Below, piece after piece: positions 26,719 to 36,141 of a DNA stretch of 64,000 nt (within the stretch, counting starts at the first letter, position 1; each line of letters opens with the position of its first letter). The notes under the pieces were generated by a model. It ran no database searches, was not told where the DNA came from, and was given only the letters and a program-made list of their open reading frames with translations. A program made the translations under genes and the position numbers. Source of the stretch: Pseudomonas sp. PB101 (GTDB taxonomy: Bacteria; Pseudomonadota; Gammaproteobacteria; Pseudomonadales; Pseudomonadaceae); NCBI RefSeq assembly GCF_009764265.1, contig NZ_RWIR01000004.1, positions 62,001 through 126,000 of the forward strand, in the 5' to 3' direction.

Positions 26719-26985
26719 TCAGCCCTGGTTCTCGCAGGCGTCGGAAAGTTTACGGTAGGTGATTTCTGCGGGTTTTCCCGTGTCGTCGATGTACTTCATG
26801 TCGGCCTTGACCACTTTGCACTCCAGAGTGTCGGGCTCGGTCAGTGAAATCACTTTGCTGACATGCAACGGCATTCCGTAGTGATAAGGCACGGCCTGGG
26901 AGGTGGTGGTGTCATTGGCCTGAGCCAGGCCGGCAAATGCGGTGCAGGCGAGGGCGGCGGTAACCAGCAGGGTACGAGTGTTCAT
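26719..26985 (-). CDS. DUF2790 secreted small protein
   Basis: An 88-residue periplasmic protein with a signal peptide (MNTRTLLVTAALACTAFAG, cleaved near AQA) and the DUF2790 pattern PYHYGMPLHVSKVISL, then CKVVKADMKYIDDTGKPAEITYRKL in spaced form and a C-terminal Cys that could pair with the earlier one. Function unknown. GGAG lies 8 bases before the ATG at 26985; the longer frame to 27153 has no signal peptide at its start. Confidence 0.78.
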   Translation of the reverse strand: MNTRTLLVTAALACTAFAGLAQANDTTTSQAVPYHYGMPLHVSKVISLTEPDTLECKVVKADMKYIDDTGKPAEITYRKLSDACENQG

Positions 26986-27203
26986 CAGCGATCTCCGGTG
27001 CGGACGGATAGTCAGTTCGATGTGTGGCTTGTCGAACCTGCCGCACTGGGCGTCAGAACAGTCTGAGGGCGTGCGGTCCAGTGAAGTGTTGGACCGCACG
27101 GTTAAGCGAGGGTTAACCCGGCTGAGCGCCGTCTGTCGCGAATGCGCGGTCACGGGTATCAGTTAAGACCATCGGGCGCCTGATGGAAAGTCATCGCGAG
27201 CAG

Positions 27204-28148
27204 TCAGTGCAACGCCAACTGCCGCCGATAAGGCAAATCCGGGCCGGTCTTGCCGCACGTCAACGCCGCCGCCTGCACCGCGAACTTGAGCATGCGGTCG
27301 ATCTGTTCGCGACCCAGTTGCTTCACACCTTCCACCGAATCCAGCTGCTGCTCGGTCAGCCAGGCAATCAACGCTGCCTGAAAGGTATCGCCAGCGCCTA
27401 CGGTGTCGACGATGGTTACCGCACAGGCTGGCGTCGACCACGAGCCGTGAGCCCGGCTGAATACGCTCGCGCCTTCGCCGCCGCGCGTCAGGAACACCAG
27501 CTGACAGCGATGCTGTAACCAGCCTTCGATCACCTGCGCCGGATCCTGCCCCGGGTACAACAGATGCAGGTCCTCGTCGCTGACCTTGATCAGGTCGGCC
27601 AGCTTTGACAGCGTCGCGATCCGTTCACGCCACAGGTCAATGTCCGGCTGCGGGTTCAGGCGCACGTTCGGATCGAGGCTGATCAGGCGCTTGCCGCTTT
27701 CCCGGCGCACCAATGCCAATAGCGTGTCGGCGATCGGCTGCACCACCAGGGAAAACGAGCCGACATGCAGGCCGCGCACCTCGGGGCCGAGTGTCGGCAG
27801 GTGTTGCGGTTGCAATTGCCGGTCCGCGCAGCCTTCGCCACGGAAGCTGTACTGCGGCGAGCCATTGGCCCCGACCGCGACCATCGCCAGGGTGGTCGGC
27901 GCGGCGAATTCGAGCAGGAAGTCCTCGCGCACGCCTTCATCCTGCAGCACCTGCAACAGGCGCCGTCCGAGATAGTCGGTGGACAATCCGGCCAACAGCG
28001 CCGCGTCCACGCCCAACCGGCGCAAGCCCACCGCCACGTTGAACGGCGAGCCACCGGCGACGGCTTTGAAATTCACTTTGGACGCCAGGCCACCGGCGTC
28101 GTTTTCACTGAAAAAATCGAACAGCGCTTCGCCACACACCAGGTACAT
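27204..28148 (-). CDS. mtlZ: fructokinase of the mannitol operon
   Basis: A 314-residue PfkB-family kinase phosphorylating the fructose made by mannitol dehydrogenase. The family's two signatures are visible: GGSPFNVAVGLRRLGVDAALL near residue 32, and DTVGAGDTFQAALIAWL near residue 245 with the catalytic Asp. It is the last gene of the mtlEFGKDYZ operon, 6 bp after mtlY. No clear terminator was identified downstream. Confidence 0.9.
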   Translation of the reverse strand: MYLVCGEALFDFFSENDAGGLASKVNFKAVAGGSPFNVAVGLRRLGVDAALLAGLSTDYLGRRLLQVLQDEGVREDFLLEFAAPTTLAMVAVGANGSPQYSFRGEGCADRQLQPQHLPTLGPEVRGLHVGSFSLVVQPIADTLLALVRRESGKRLISLDPNVRLNPQPDIDLWRERIATLSKLADLIKVSDEDLHLLYPGQDPAQVIEGWLQHRCQLVFLTRGGEGASVFSRAHGSWSTPACAVTIVDTVGAGDTFQAALIAWLTEQQLDSVEGVKQLGREQIDRMLKFAVQAAALTCGKTGPDLPYRRQLALH

Positions 28149-28154
28149 AGTCGT

Positions 28155-29660
28155 TCACTCTTCAAATAGGCTTGCGAGATGCTGTTGATAGCGTTCATAC
28201 GCCTGCTGACAGGCTTGTACATTGTCGGCGTCCGGCAGGGTTTCGCTGGCCGGGTCGAGTTTCACGCAGCGCTCGCACAAAGTCGCCAGACTGTCTGCGT
28301 GTCCGTTTGCCGAGGATACGCACCAGGCCGCCTGAATCGCCGCACCCAGGGCCGCGGCCTCGGCTTGTTCGGTGCAGATCACCGGAGTATTCATGGTGTC
28401 GGCGACGATCTGTCGCCACACCGCGCTTTTCGAACCGCCGCCGATCAGGCAAATGCTGCGGCTTTGTAAGCCATTGTGGCGTAGCAGGTCCAGTCCGTAA
28501 CGCAAACCGAACGTCGTACCTTCCACCACTGCGCGGCACAGGTTGGCCCGGGTCAGGTTGGTCATGGTCAGGCCCGACAGACTGCCGCTGGCATGGGGCA
28601 GGGCGGGCACCCGCTCGCCGTTGAAGAAGGGCAGCATGCACACACCTTCAGCGCCGATCGGCGCGTTGGCCACGAGCGTGTTGAACTGTTCGATGTCGAG
28701 GTCCAGCAGGTCGCGAACCAGTCCGGTGGCATTGGTCAGGTTCATGGTGCAGATCAACGGCAGCCAGCCGCCGGTGGAAGAGCAGAACGTGGCAACGGCG
28801 GCATCTGCGGCGACGTTCGGCCGGTCGGCATAGGCGTACACCGTGCCTGACGAACCGAGGCTCATGGTGATGGCTCCGGGCTGGATGTTGCCGGTGCCGA
28901 TGGCCCCCATCATGTTGTCGCCGCCGCCACTGGACACCCGTGCCCGTGGGTTGATGCCCAGTTGTGCGGCAATGCCCGGCAGAATCGTGCCGACTGCCTG
29001 GTGAGCCTCGATCAGCTCCGGTAGCGCGGCTTGCAGGCGCCCGCTCGGGTCGATGTCGCGCAACAGTTGCACATCCCACTGGCGCGTACGCACATTGAAA
29101 TAGCCGGTGCCCGAGGCATCGCCGTATTCGCTGCAACTGCGCCCGGTGAGCCAGTGGTTGAGATAGTCGTGGGGCAGCAAAATGTGGGCGATCCGCGAGA
29201 ACACTTCGGGATGCTGTTCTTTGGTCCACAACAGCTTGGACAAGGTGTAGCCCGGCGCGATGACCACGCCGAGGCGCTCCAGCGAAGCCTTTTCGCCGCC
29301 CAGGTGGGCCAGCAGGCGGTCATTTTCCGCGGTGGATTCGGTGTCGCACCAGAGCTTGGCCGGGCGTAGCACCTTGCCCTGATCGTCAAGCAGCACCAGG
29401 CCATGCTGCTGGCCGGAGACGCCAATGCCGAGTATCGACTGGCCATCGACCCCGGCCGAGAGCAACGTACGACGAGTGGCGCTGGCGAAGGCTTCGAGCC
29501 ACTGGGCGGTGTCCTGCTCGCGGCGGCCATGGGCGCCGCTGATCAGGGTATGGGTGGCCGCACCCTGGCCGAGCACTTCACCGCTGGCCGCATCGAGGAT
29601 GATGGCTTTGGTGCCCTGGGTGCCGCAGTCGATGCCGAGGAAGAGTTGTCGGGTTGTCAT
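28155..29660 (-). CDS. mtlY: xylulokinase of the mannitol/arabitol operon
   Basis: A 501-residue FGGY-family kinase that phosphorylates D-xylulose, the product of arabitol oxidation by the same operon's dehydrogenase. Phosphate loops and family motifs are LGIDCGTQGTKAIILD at the N-terminus, SGQQHGLVLLD, and GGGSKSAVWRQIVAD near residue 400. AAGGATCCTGC precedes the ATG at 29660, favoured over the GTG at 29678. It is separated from mtlD by 154 bp containing a REP pair. Confidence 0.9.
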   Translation of the reverse strand: MTTRQLFLGIDCGTQGTKAIILDAASGEVLGQGAATHTLISGAHGRREQDTAQWLEAFASATRRTLLSAGVDGQSILGIGVSGQQHGLVLLDDQGKVLRPAKLWCDTESTAENDRLLAHLGGEKASLERLGVVIAPGYTLSKLLWTKEQHPEVFSRIAHILLPHDYLNHWLTGRSCSEYGDASGTGYFNVRTRQWDVQLLRDIDPSGRLQAALPELIEAHQAVGTILPGIAAQLGINPRARVSSGGGDNMMGAIGTGNIQPGAITMSLGSSGTVYAYADRPNVAADAAVATFCSSTGGWLPLICTMNLTNATGLVRDLLDLDIEQFNTLVANAPIGAEGVCMLPFFNGERVPALPHASGSLSGLTMTNLTRANLCRAVVEGTTFGLRYGLDLLRHNGLQSRSICLIGGGSKSAVWRQIVADTMNTPVICTEQAEAAALGAAIQAAWCVSSANGHADSLATLCERCVKLDPASETLPDADNVQACQQAYERYQQHLASLFEE

Positions 29661-29710
29661 GCAGGATCCTTGATACACGTCTGGATTGAGTATCCCTGGT
29701 GTCTGTCAGG

Positions 29711-29794
29711 CCGCCATCGCGGGCAAGCCTGCTCCCACAGGAGTCTTCAGCGGACACAAAACCCCTGTGGGAGCGGGCTTGCCCGCGATGGCGG
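29711..29794. repeat. REP pair between mtlD and mtlY
   Basis: Inverted units near 29711-29742 and 29764-29795, each containing GGGAGC(G/A)GGCTTGCCCGCGA or its complement. They are transcribed as part of the mtl mRNA. Confidence 0.85.
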
Positions 29795-29814
29795 CTGCAG
29801 TATCACTCCAGGAC

Positions 29815-31287
29815 TCAGGTCAACACCCGCTCCATAGTCCGCGACACCCCCACCTCACGCAAACTGTTGCAGCACCACTCGAACGCCGCGACAAACGCCG
29901 CCGAGCGGGGTATCGCCGTACCAAAAATCTCCTCGACCGCCAGCAAGCGCCGGGTGATCAGCGCATCATCGGCCACCAGCGCCTGGCAGAACGCGGCGCG
30001 CGGATCGGGGATGCTGTACGTGTCGCCATTTTCATCCACGCCCTTCAGGTACAAGGCCCACGCCGCCACCACCAACGCCGCGCGCCTGGTCTCGCGGCCA
30101 TCGGCGATCAAGCGGTTGATGGTCGGCACGGTGAATTTCGGAAACTTCGACGAACCGTCCGAACACACCCGCTCCAATTGGTCGGCAATCGCCTGGTTGG
30201 AAAAACGCGCCACCAGGGTGTTCTTGTACTCGGTCAGGTCAATGCCCGGCACCGCAGACAGTTGCGGGGTCACGTCCAGGTCCATGTAGGCGCGCATGTA
30301 GCGCACGAACAGCGGGTCGTTCATGGTTTCGTGGACGAACCGGTAACCCTTGAGGAATCCCAGGTAAGTCAGCGCCAGATGGCTGCCGTTGAGCAGCTTG
30401 ATCTTCATTTCTTCATAGGGCGTGACGTCGTCGGTGAACTGCACGCCGACCTTTTCCCAGGCCGGGCGCCCGTCGACGAATTTGTCCTCCAGCACCCATT
30501 GCACGAAGGGCTCGCAGACCACCGGCCAGGCATCGTCCACACCATGCTTGTCCGCCAGTTGCAGGCGATGCCGGGTGCTGGTCATTGGCGTGATGCGGTC
30601 GACCATGGCGTTGGGAAAACTGACGTTGGCGGCGATCCAGTCGCGCAGTCCGCTGTCGTGCAAGGCGGCGAAGGCCAGCAGGGCCTTGCGGGTGACGGCG
30701 CCATTGTGCGGCAGGTTATCGCAGGACATCAGCGTGAAGGCCGCTGTGCCGGCGGCGCGACGTTTGGCCAGCGCGGCACAGAGGAAACCGAACACTGTTT
30801 TCGGGTCGTCCGGGTTCGCCAGGTCATGCTGGATCGGCGGCAGGTGCGCCATGAATTCACCGCTGCTGTCGTCGATGCAGTAACCGCCTTCGGTGATGGT
30901 CAGTGAGACGATGCGGATCTCGGGGCTGGCCAGTTTGTCGATCAACGCCTGGGCGCCGTCTTCTGCCAGCAGCATGTCGCGCACGGCGCCGATCACTCGT
31001 ACTTCGGTGTCGTCGCTGTCGCCGAGTTCGAACAACGTGAACAGGTAGTCCTGATCCTTGAGATCGTCTCGGGCACGACGGTCCTCGGCGCGCAGGCCGA
31101 CGCCACAGATGGCCCAGTCCAGGCCTTCTCCGGTGTTCATCAGCGCATCGGTGTAAAACGCCTGGTGGGCGCGATGGAAGCCGCCGACGCCGATGTGCGC
31201 GATGCCCTGGCGGGTATCGCCCAGCGCATAGGCGGGCAGGACCACTTCAGGGGCGAGGCGGTTGAGGTTGTGCTGGTTGAGTTTCAT
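29815..31287 (-). CDS. mtlD: mannitol 2-dehydrogenase
   Basis: A 490-residue long-chain polyol dehydrogenase oxidising D-mannitol to D-fructose (and arabitol to xylulose) with NAD+. The N-terminal nucleotide-binding signature GVGGFHRAHQAFYTD and the catalytic segment KIKLLNGSHLALTYLG, with Lys, Asn and His in the spacing known for the P. fluorescens enzyme, are present. The frame runs to 31314, but the ATG at 31287 begins MKLNQHNL as in the known enzyme. It is 16 bp downstream of mtlK. Confidence 0.95.
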   Translation of the reverse strand: MKLNQHNLNRLAPEVVLPAYALGDTRQGIAHIGVGGFHRAHQAFYTDALMNTGEGLDWAICGVGLRAEDRRARDDLKDQDYLFTLFELGDSDDTEVRVIGAVRDMLLAEDGAQALIDKLASPEIRIVSLTITEGGYCIDDSSGEFMAHLPPIQHDLANPDDPKTVFGFLCAALAKRRAAGTAAFTLMSCDNLPHNGAVTRKALLAFAALHDSGLRDWIAANVSFPNAMVDRITPMTSTRHRLQLADKHGVDDAWPVVCEPFVQWVLEDKFVDGRPAWEKVGVQFTDDVTPYEEMKIKLLNGSHLALTYLGFLKGYRFVHETMNDPLFVRYMRAYMDLDVTPQLSAVPGIDLTEYKNTLVARFSNQAIADQLERVCSDGSSKFPKFTVPTINRLIADGRETRRAALVVAAWALYLKGVDENGDTYSIPDPRAAFCQALVADDALITRRLLAVEEIFGTAIPRSAAFVAAFEWCCNSLREVGVSRTMERVLT

Positions 31288-31303
31288 CGCAGGCTCTCGC
31301 AAA

Positions 31304-32407
31304 TCAGGCAGCAACGCGCAGCGGGCGGCTCAGCGCCACGCCGTCGGCATCGAACAAATGGCAGTGTTGCGCGTCCAGGTGCAGGCTCAGGGTTTCGCCG
31401 TAGCGGCTGGCCAGATCGCCGCGCACGCGCAGGGTCAGTGCTTCACCGGAGGTCGTCCGAACGTGGCAAAAGGTATCGCTGCCCAGGCGTTCGCTGACAT
31501 CGGCGGTGACCTGCAAGGTGCAGTCGCCGGGTTTGGCCAGCTCCAGGTGTTCCGGGCGGATGCCCAGTGTCACCGCGCCGCCGACGTTCAGGCTGGCACC
31601 GCTCAGCGGCAGGGTGATGCGGGTGCCGGCATCCAGCTGCACTTCACAGCCCTGGCCGTCTACACGGCTGACCTTGCCCTTGAGCAGGCCCATTTTCGGT
31701 GTGCCGAGGAAACCGGCGACGAACAGGTTGGCCGGCTGGTGATAGAGATCCAGCGGCGAGCCGACTTGCTCGATCCTGCCGCCGTTGAGCACCACCACTT
31801 TGTCGGCCATGGTCATGGCTTCGACCTGGTCGTGGGTCACGTAGATCATGGTCGCCTGCAGGTCTTTGTGCAGACGCAACAGTTCCAGGCGCATCTGCAC
31901 CCGCAGGGCGGCATCGAGGTTGGACAGCGGTTCGTCGAACAGGAAGATCTTCGGGTTGCGCACGATGGCCCGACCAATCGCCACGCGCTGGCGCTGGCCG
32001 CCGGAGAGTTGCTTGGGCTTGCGTTCCAGCATCGGCCCCAGTTCGAGGATACGCGCGGCTTCACTGACTTTTTTCTCAACCTCGGCTTTTGCCACGCCCG
32101 AAAGGTCGAGGGCAAACGACATGTTCTTGCGCACGCTCATGTGCGGGTACAGGGCGTAGGTCTGGAACACCATCGCCAGGTCGCGCTTGGCCGGGCTCAC
32201 TTCGGTGATGTCGCGGCCATCGAGCTCGATGGTGCCGCCGCTGACCTCTTCCAGCCCGGCGATCAGCCGCAGCAGCGTGGATTTGCCGCAGCCCGACGGG
32301 CCGACGAAGACCACGAACTCCTTGTCGTTCACTTCAAGGTCGATGCCCTTGATGATGGAAAAACCTTCGAAGCCTTTTTGCAGATTCTTGATTTTCAGGT
32401 TGGCCAT
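31304..32407 (-). CDS. mtlK: mannitol ABC importer ATPase
   Basis: A 367-residue MalK/UgpC-type ATPase energising the MtlEFG polyol importer. Walker A is GPSGCGKST, the signature [14 protein letters not shown], Walker [13 protein letters not shown], and the switch His lies in [15 protein letters not shown]. The C-terminal TOBE-type regulatory region includes [14 protein letters not shown] pair separates it from mtlG. Confidence 0.95.
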   Translation of the reverse strand: MANLKIKNLQKGFEGFSIIKGIDLEVNDKEFVVFVGPSGCGKSTLLRLIAGLEEVSGGTIELDGRDITEVSPAKRDLAMVFQTYALYPHMSVRKNMSFALDLSGVAKAEVEKKVSEAARILELGPMLERKPKQLSGGQRQRVAIGRAIVRNPKIFLFDEPLSNLDAALRVQMRLELLRLHKDLQATMIYVTHDQVEAMTMADKVVVLNGGRIEQVGSPLDLYHQPANLFVAGFLGTPKMGLLKGKVSRVDGQGCEVQLDAGTRITLPLSGASLNVGGAVTLGIRPEHLELAKPGDCTLQVTADVSERLGSDTFCHVRTTSGEALTLRVRGDLASRYGETLSLHLDAQHCHLFDADGVALSRPLRVAA

Positions 32408-32450
32408 GGTGGTGGGCCTCCGCTTAATTTTTCAGGTTGAACCCGTCTTT

Positions 32451-32537
32451 CTGTAGGAGCCGGCTTGCTGGCGATGAGGCCATCAAATGTTGTATTGCTC
32501 TCAGGGCCGTCATCGCTGGCAAGCCAGCTCCTACAGG
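32451..32537. repeat. REP pair between mtlG and mtlK
   Basis: Inverted units CTGTAGGAGCCGGCTTGCTG (32451 on) and its diverged complement ending at 32537. The pair forms most of the gap between the two genes. Confidence 0.85.
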
Positions 32538-32550
32538 GGAGCTCGTATTT

Positions 32551-33381
32551 TCATTTCACGGCGCCGAACGACAGGCCGCGCACCAGCTGTTTCTGGCTGA
32601 TCCAGCCAAAGATCAGGATCGGCGCGCAGGCCAGGGTCGAGACCGCCGACAACTTGGCCCAGAACAGCCCTTCGGGGCTTGAGTACGAAGCGATCAACGC
32701 GGTCAGCGGGGCGGCTTTCGACGAGGTCAGGTTCAGCGACCAGAACGCCTCGTTCCAGCACAGGATCAGCGACAACAGCACCGTGGACGCCAGGCCACCC
32801 TTGGCGATCGGCAGCAACACCCGCAGCATTTCCTGCGTCAGTGTGGCGCCGTCCAGGCGCGCGGCTTCGAGGATGTCCCTGGGGATGTCCTTGAAGTAGG
32901 TGTAAATCATCCAGACCACGATCGGCAGGTTGATCAGCGTGTAGATCACGATCAGCGCAATCCGCGTGTCGAGCAGGCCGAAGCTCTTGGCCAGCAGGTA
33001 GACCGGCATCAGCACACCCACCGGCGGCAGCATCTTGGTCGAGAGCATCCACAGCAGCGTGCCTTTGGTGCGCTGGGTTTCGTAGAACGCCATGGAGTAG
33101 GCCGCCGGTATCGCGATCAGCAGGCACAGGGCCGTGGCGCTGAAGGAAATCACCACCGAGTTCCAGGCGAAACTGAAGTAATCGCTGCGTTCGTTGATGT
33201 GCAGGTAGTTTTCCAGCGTCGGCATGAAGATGAACTGTGGCGGCGTGGCGAAGGCATCGATTTCGGTCTTGAAGCTGGTCAGCAGCATCCACAGGATCGG
33301 GAAGAAAATCACGATCGCGATGGCCCAGGCCAGCGTGCCGAGCAGCAGGCTTTGCAAACGACGGGATTGTTGAAGAGTCAT
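32551..33381 (-). CDS. mtlG: mannitol ABC importer permease
   Basis: A 276-residue inner-membrane permease of the MalG type with six membrane helices. The EAA loop reads EAARLDGATLTQEMLRVLLP, the site that contacts MtlK. WNEAFWSLNLT near residue 210 is typical of polyol/sugar permeases. The frame extends to 33780, but the ATG at 33381 begins the protein, preceded by GAGG, 8 bp after the mtlF stop. Confidence 0.93.
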   Translation of the reverse strand: MTLQQSRRLQSLLLGTLAWAIAIVIFFPILWMLLTSFKTEIDAFATPPQFIFMPTLENYLHINERSDYFSFAWNSVVISFSATALCLLIAIPAAYSMAFYETQRTKGTLLWMLSTKMLPPVGVLMPVYLLAKSFGLLDTRIALIVIYTLINLPIVVWMIYTYFKDIPRDILEAARLDGATLTQEMLRVLLPIAKGGLASTVLLSLILCWNEAFWSLNLTSSKAAPLTALIASYSSPEGLFWAKLSAVSTLACAPILIFGWISQKQLVRGLSFGAVK

Positions 33382-33389
33382 GGCAGGCC

Positions 33390-34316
33390 TCAGGCTTTGT
33401 CGGTCAGGTTTTTGCCGATCATTCGCACCAGAATGATCGCCGCGATGTTGGCGATGACCACGGCGATCAAGCCGCCCGCCGAGGCCATGCCGACGTCGAA
33501 CTGCACCAGCGCCTGGTTGTAGATCAGGTAGGCGAGGTTGGTCGAGGCGTAGCCGGGGCCGCCGTTGGTGGTGGTGAAGATTTCGGCGAACACCGAGAGC
33601 AGGAAGATCGTTTCGATCATCACCACCACCGCAATCGGCCGCGCCAGGTGTGGCAGGGTCAGGTGCCAGAAAATCGCCACGGGCCCGGCACCATCCAGGC
33701 GCGCGGCTTCTTTCTGTTCCTGGTCGAGGGACTGCATGGCGGTCATCAGGATCAGGATCGCGAAGGGCAGCCATTGCCACGAGACAATGATGATGATCGA
33801 CAGCAGCGGGTAGTGCGCCAGCCAGTCCACCGGTTGCGCGCCGAACAACTTCCAGACGTAGGCGAGAATCCCCGACACCGGGTGGAAAATCAGGTTTTTC
33901 CAGATCAACGCGCCGACGGTGGGCATGATGAAAAACGGCGAGATCAGCATGACCCGCACGAGTCCCCGACCGAGAAACTCACTGGCCTCCAGCAAGGCAC
34001 TGATCAGCACGCCGAACACCACACTGATCAGCAGCACGCTGCCCACCAGCAACAGGGTGTTGGTGGCGCCGGGCAGGAAGCCGGAGTCCGTCAGGAAGTA
34101 GGTGAAGTTCTCCAGCCCGACAAATTCGTTTTCACCCGGATTGAGCAGGTTGTAGCGGATCATCGAGAAGTAGAGGGTCATGCCCAGCGGCACGATCATC
34201 CACAACAGCAGCAGCGCTACCGAAGGGCTGACCAGGAACCAGCCGGGGTTGGCCACGCGGCTTTTGCGCTGGGGTTGAGGGGTTTCCACGTGAGCTTTGG
34301 CAATTGAGGTATTCAT
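33390..34316 (-). CDS. mtlF: mannitol ABC importer permease
   Basis: A 308-residue MalF-type permease with about six membrane helices; it pairs with MtlG. The EAA loop is EAARLDGAGPVAIFWHLTLP, and TTTNGGPGYASTNLAYLIYN is typical of this permease type. The N-terminus (1-25) is polar and basic. A REP pair lies between it and mtlE. Confidence 0.93.
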   Translation of the reverse strand: MNTSIAKAHVETPQPQRKSRVANPGWFLVSPSVALLLLWMIVPLGMTLYFSMIRYNLLNPGENEFVGLENFTYFLTDSGFLPGATNTLLLVGSVLLISVVFGVLISALLEASEFLGRGLVRVMLISPFFIMPTVGALIWKNLIFHPVSGILAYVWKLFGAQPVDWLAHYPLLSIIIIVSWQWLPFAILILMTAMQSLDQEQKEAARLDGAGPVAIFWHLTLPHLARPIAVVVMIETIFLLSVFAEIFTTTNGGPGYASTNLAYLIYNQALVQFDVGMASAGGLIAVVIANIAAIILVRMIGKNLTDKA

Positions 34317-34381
34317 GGCGTTAAACCGATGGGTACAGATACATGTTCAGGACAGAAATCAATCCCGGTATCGACGCGGTC

Positions 34382-34476
34382 CCTGTGGGAGCGGGCTTGC
34401 CCGCGATGGCGATTGAGCAGCCAACATCCATGTTGAATGTGACTGCCTCATCGCCGGCAAGCCGGCTCCTACAGGG
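34382..34476. repeat. REP pair between mtlE and mtlF
   Basis: Inverted units near 34382-34411 (CCTGTGGGAGCGGGCTTGCC) and 34449-34476. The arms belong to slightly different subtypes (GCGGGC and GCCGGC cores). The pair lies 7 bp downstream of the mtlE stop in the mRNA. Confidence 0.85.
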
Positions 34477-34483
34477 GTCTGGG

Positions 34484-35794
34484 TTACTTGGGATAACCCG
34501 CGCGCTTCATTTCGCGTTCAGTGGTTTGCTGGGCCGCCGCCAACGCCTGGTCGACGGTGGTCTGGCCGATCAGCGCCGCGGAAAACGCTTTGCCGACCTG
34601 GGTGCCAATGCCCTGGAACTCGGGAATGGTCACCAGTTGAATACCGATGTACGGCACCGGCCTCGCTCCTGGCTGGCTCGGGTCCGCGGCCTTGAGCGAT
34701 TCCAGTGTCACTTTGGCGAACGGCGCCGCGCTCAGGTACGCCTCGCTGTAGGTCGAGGCACGGGTGCCCGGCGGCACGTTGGCGATGCCGTCCTTTTCTG
34801 CGACCAGTGCCCCGTATTCCTTGGAGGTGGCCCAGGCACTGAAGGTTTTCGCCGCGTCCTTGGCCTTGGAGCTGGTCGGAATGGCCAGCGCCCAGGAGTA
34901 CAGCCAGGCCGAGCCCTTGTCGGTGACCTGATGCGGCGCATAGGTGAAACCGACGTGATCGGCAACCTTGCTCTGGGTCTTGTCGGTAACGAACGAACCG
35001 GCGACGCTGGCATCGACCCAGATCGCGCATTTGCCGCTGTTGAACAGCGCCAGGTTTTCGTTGAAACCGTTGCTCGACGCCCCCGGCGGGCCGGATTTCT
35101 TCATGGTGTCGACGTAGAAATCCAGCGCATTTTTCCACTCGGGACCGTTGAATTCCGGCTGCCACTTTTCATCGAACCAGCGCGCGCCAAAAGCGTTGGC
35201 GACGGTAGTGACCAGCGCCATGTTCTCGCCCCAGCCGGCCTTGCCGCGCAGGCAGATGCCGTACTGCTCCTTGTCCTTGTTGGTGAGTTTGCCGGCGAAT
35301 TCGCTGATCTGCGTCCAGGTCGGGCGCTCGGGCATGGTCAGGCCGGCGTCCTTGAACAGGTCGGTGCGGTAATAGGTGATCGAGCTTTCGGCGTAGAACG
35401 GCAGGGCATACAACGAACCCTTCACCGACAGGCCCTCACGCACCGACGGGAACACGTCGTCGAGGGCATAGCTGGCCGGCAGATCCTTCATCGGCTCCAG
35501 CCAGCCCTTGGCGCCCCAGAGTGCGGCTTCGTACATGCCGATGGTCAGTACATCGAACTGCCCGCCCTGGGTGGCGATGTCGGTGGTCAGGCGCTGGCGC
35601 AGGACGTTTTCTTCAAGCACCACCCAATTTAGCTTGATGTCCGGATGCTCGGCCTCGAAGGTTTTCGAGAGCTTTTGCATGCGGATCATGTCGCTGTTGT
35701 TGACGGTGGCGATGGTCAGGGTCTGGGCGCCAAGGCTGACGCTGCTGAGGGTCATGCAGGTGAGGGCAAGCAGGGCTTTTACCGAAGGTTGCAT
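34484..35794 (-). CDS. mtlE: mannitol/polyol periplasmic binding protein
   Basis: A 436-residue secreted solute-binding protein that captures polyols for the MtlFGK importer. The signal peptide ends SLGAQ-TLTIATVNNSDM. Family features include LTTDIATQGGQFDVLTIGMYE and YRTDLFKDAGL. It is the first and probably most highly expressed gene of the operon, with AAGGAG before the ATG and the promoter about 80 bp upstream. Confidence 0.93.
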   Translation of the reverse strand: MQPSVKALLALTCMTLSSVSLGAQTLTIATVNNSDMIRMQKLSKTFEAEHPDIKLNWVVLEENVLRQRLTTDIATQGGQFDVLTIGMYEAALWGAKGWLEPMKDLPASYALDDVFPSVREGLSVKGSLYALPFYAESSITYYRTDLFKDAGLTMPERPTWTQISEFAGKLTNKDKEQYGICLRGKAGWGENMALVTTVANAFGARWFDEKWQPEFNGPEWKNALDFYVDTMKKSGPPGASSNGFNENLALFNSGKCAIWVDASVAGSFVTDKTQSKVADHVGFTYAPHQVTDKGSAWLYSWALAIPTSSKAKDAAKTFSAWATSKEYGALVAEKDGIANVPPGTRASTYSEAYLSAAPFAKVTLESLKAADPSQPGARPVPYIGIQLVTIPEFQGIGTQVGKAFSAALIGQTTVDQALAAAQQTTEREMKRAGYPK

Positions 35795-35879
35795 CGTGCA
35801 CTCCTTTTCTGCACCCGGTGGGTTACAGAAGGACAGTTATTGTTTTTGTGTCTTCCTGGGGCGGGAAGAATGTGCGCTG

Positions 35880-35908
35880 ATTACATCCTTCAATCGAGGG
35901 CGAGACAA
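35880..35908 (-). promoter_or_regulatory. candidate sigma-70 promoter of mtlE
   Basis: On the minus strand TTGTCT (-35) and TGTAAT (-10) are exactly 17 bases apart, giving a start near 35873 and a leader of about 80 bases. The weak -35 fits an activator-dependent promoter. Confidence 0.65.
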
Positions 35909-35944
35909 ATCATCCATCGCACTTGTTTCGATACTTTTTTGCAC
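35909..35944 (-). promoter_or_regulatory. candidate MtlR operator
   Basis: Just upstream of the -35 box two GTGC half-sites (35944-35941 and 35922-35919) repeat in the same direction 22 bases apart, each followed by AT-rich sequence. This is the expected layout for an AraC-family activator dimer touching RNA polymerase. Confidence 0.4.
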
Positions 35945-36031
35945 TGAACTTTTGGGGGGTTGACGCAAGGAAGGGCTTTTCAGCGAGAAGGTGGTATTGA
36001 ATACGTACAGGTTTCAGGGGTTATCGCTGTA

Positions 36032-36124
36032 CCTGTGGGAGCGGGCTTGCCCGCGATGGCGGTGTATCAGTCACCCACAATGTTGGATGGGAGTCCGCTA
36101 TCGCGGGCAAGCCCGCTCCCACAG
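36032..36124. repeat. REP pair between mtlR and mtlE
   Basis: Inverted units at 36032-36062 and 36097-36124, each with GGGAGCGGGCTTGCCCGCGA or its complement. It fills much of the 347-bp gap upstream of the mtlE promoter. Confidence 0.87.
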
Positions 36125-36141
36125 AGATTTGAGGTGTGTCT

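Noticed and set aside
33382..33780. 133-residue N-terminal extension of MtlG
   Set aside because: It lies over mtlF in another frame and is Arg/Gly/Pro-rich; MtlG begins properly at 33381 with a ribosome site.
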